Assembly (NCBI GenBank): GCA_017853175.1
Contig: JAFMKA010000016.1
Coordinates: 1 to 33,018, forward strand
Length of the DNA: 33,018 nucleotides
Direction of reading: 5' to 3'
Source of the DNA: Steroidobacteraceae bacterium
Lineage (GTDB): Bacteria > Pseudomonadota > Gammaproteobacteria > Steroidobacterales > Steroidobacteraceae
Shown here one piece after another: positions 32,951-33,018 of this stretch (position 1 is the first letter of the stretch; every line of letters begins with the position of its first letter). The notes under the pieces were generated by a model, which was not told the DNA's origin, ran no database searches, and was given only the letters and a program-made list of their open reading frames with translations. Both the position numbers and the translations under genes were made by a program.

Positions 32951-33018
32951 ACACCATCGGCAGCGCCGCGGAGCGGTCCCGAATCAGTCGCACCCTTCGG
33001 GTAGAATGTCCGGCTTTC

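Noticed and set aside
32853-33018. Integration site or island edge next to the tRNA genes
   Set aside because: No integrase, no duplicated tRNA 3' end and no composition change were seen within the window.

Overview
The window reads as a chromosomal segment of a Gammaproteobacterium, probably an aerobic heterotroph that scavenges organic molecules. The grounds are a large TonB-dependent receptor, a formylglycine-type sulfatase, c-type cytochromes, a hybrid 7TMR-DISM sensor kinase and a type I 3-dehydroquinate dehydratase, all in dense, moderately GC-rich coding DNA with many 4-bp gene overlaps. The placement is inference; there is no rRNA or other marker here to refine it. No IS element, prophage, CRISPR array or plasmid function was seen, and no gap between genes exceeds about 200 bp.

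Layout. (1) 1-1363: the end of a LysR-type regulator cut by the window edge, converging on a TRIC/UPF0126 channel gene. (2) 5218-722, minus strand: a likely operon of a DUF3604 PHP-like metallohydrolase, a membrane-anchored parvulin, a HupE/UreJ-like permease and the TRIC channel, the first three joined by GTGA overlaps. (3) 5428-9802, plus strand: a TonB-dependent receptor and an exported alpha/beta hydrolase, separated by a strong intrinsic terminator; a tandem palindromic operator lies in the divergent promoter region shared with (2). (4) 12957-9833, minus strand: a MalT-type LuxR regulator and an exported VOC protein whose start lies inside the regulator gene. (5) 13065-20595, plus strand: six tightly packed genes for exported proteins, namely an unrecognised secreted protein, a DUF1587/1595/1592/1588/1585 protein with a heme motif, a Tat-type DUF1552 protein, a four-repeat COG4315-like protein, a duplicated cytochrome c' and a triheme lipoprotein cytochrome. 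(6) 20667-22663: a GltS-family symporter coupled to aroD. (7) 26590-22648, minus strand: an MBL hydrolase, a tandem HCCA-isomerase/kappa-GST-type protein and a sulfatase, all overlapping by 4 bp. (8) 26627-30470: a small unknown protein, then a hybrid kinase and its REC-AraC response regulator. (9) 30476-32709: a sterol-desaturase-family hydroxylase, an exported histidine phosphatase and a PadR regulator. (10) 32777-32950: tRNA-Ala(CGC) and tRNA-Arg(CCT).

How the parts may work together. The receptor and hydrolase (3) look like uptake and periplasmic processing of an organic ligand. Block (5) encodes six CxxCH heme sites on three proteins next to two poorly characterised exported families, with a divergent LuxR/MalT regulator that shares a nested palindrome with it. 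This is the best candidate for an undescribed system: an extracytoplasmic oxidation module passing electrons from a DUF1592/DUF1552 pair through a cytochrome c' to a membrane-tethered triheme cytochrome. The substrate cannot be read from the sequence. Several transcription-unit starts (20667, 26590, 26917, 31591, 31630, 32709) lack a clear Shine-Dalgarno and have a -10-like hexamer 6-8 nt before the start codon, which suggests leaderless transcripts.
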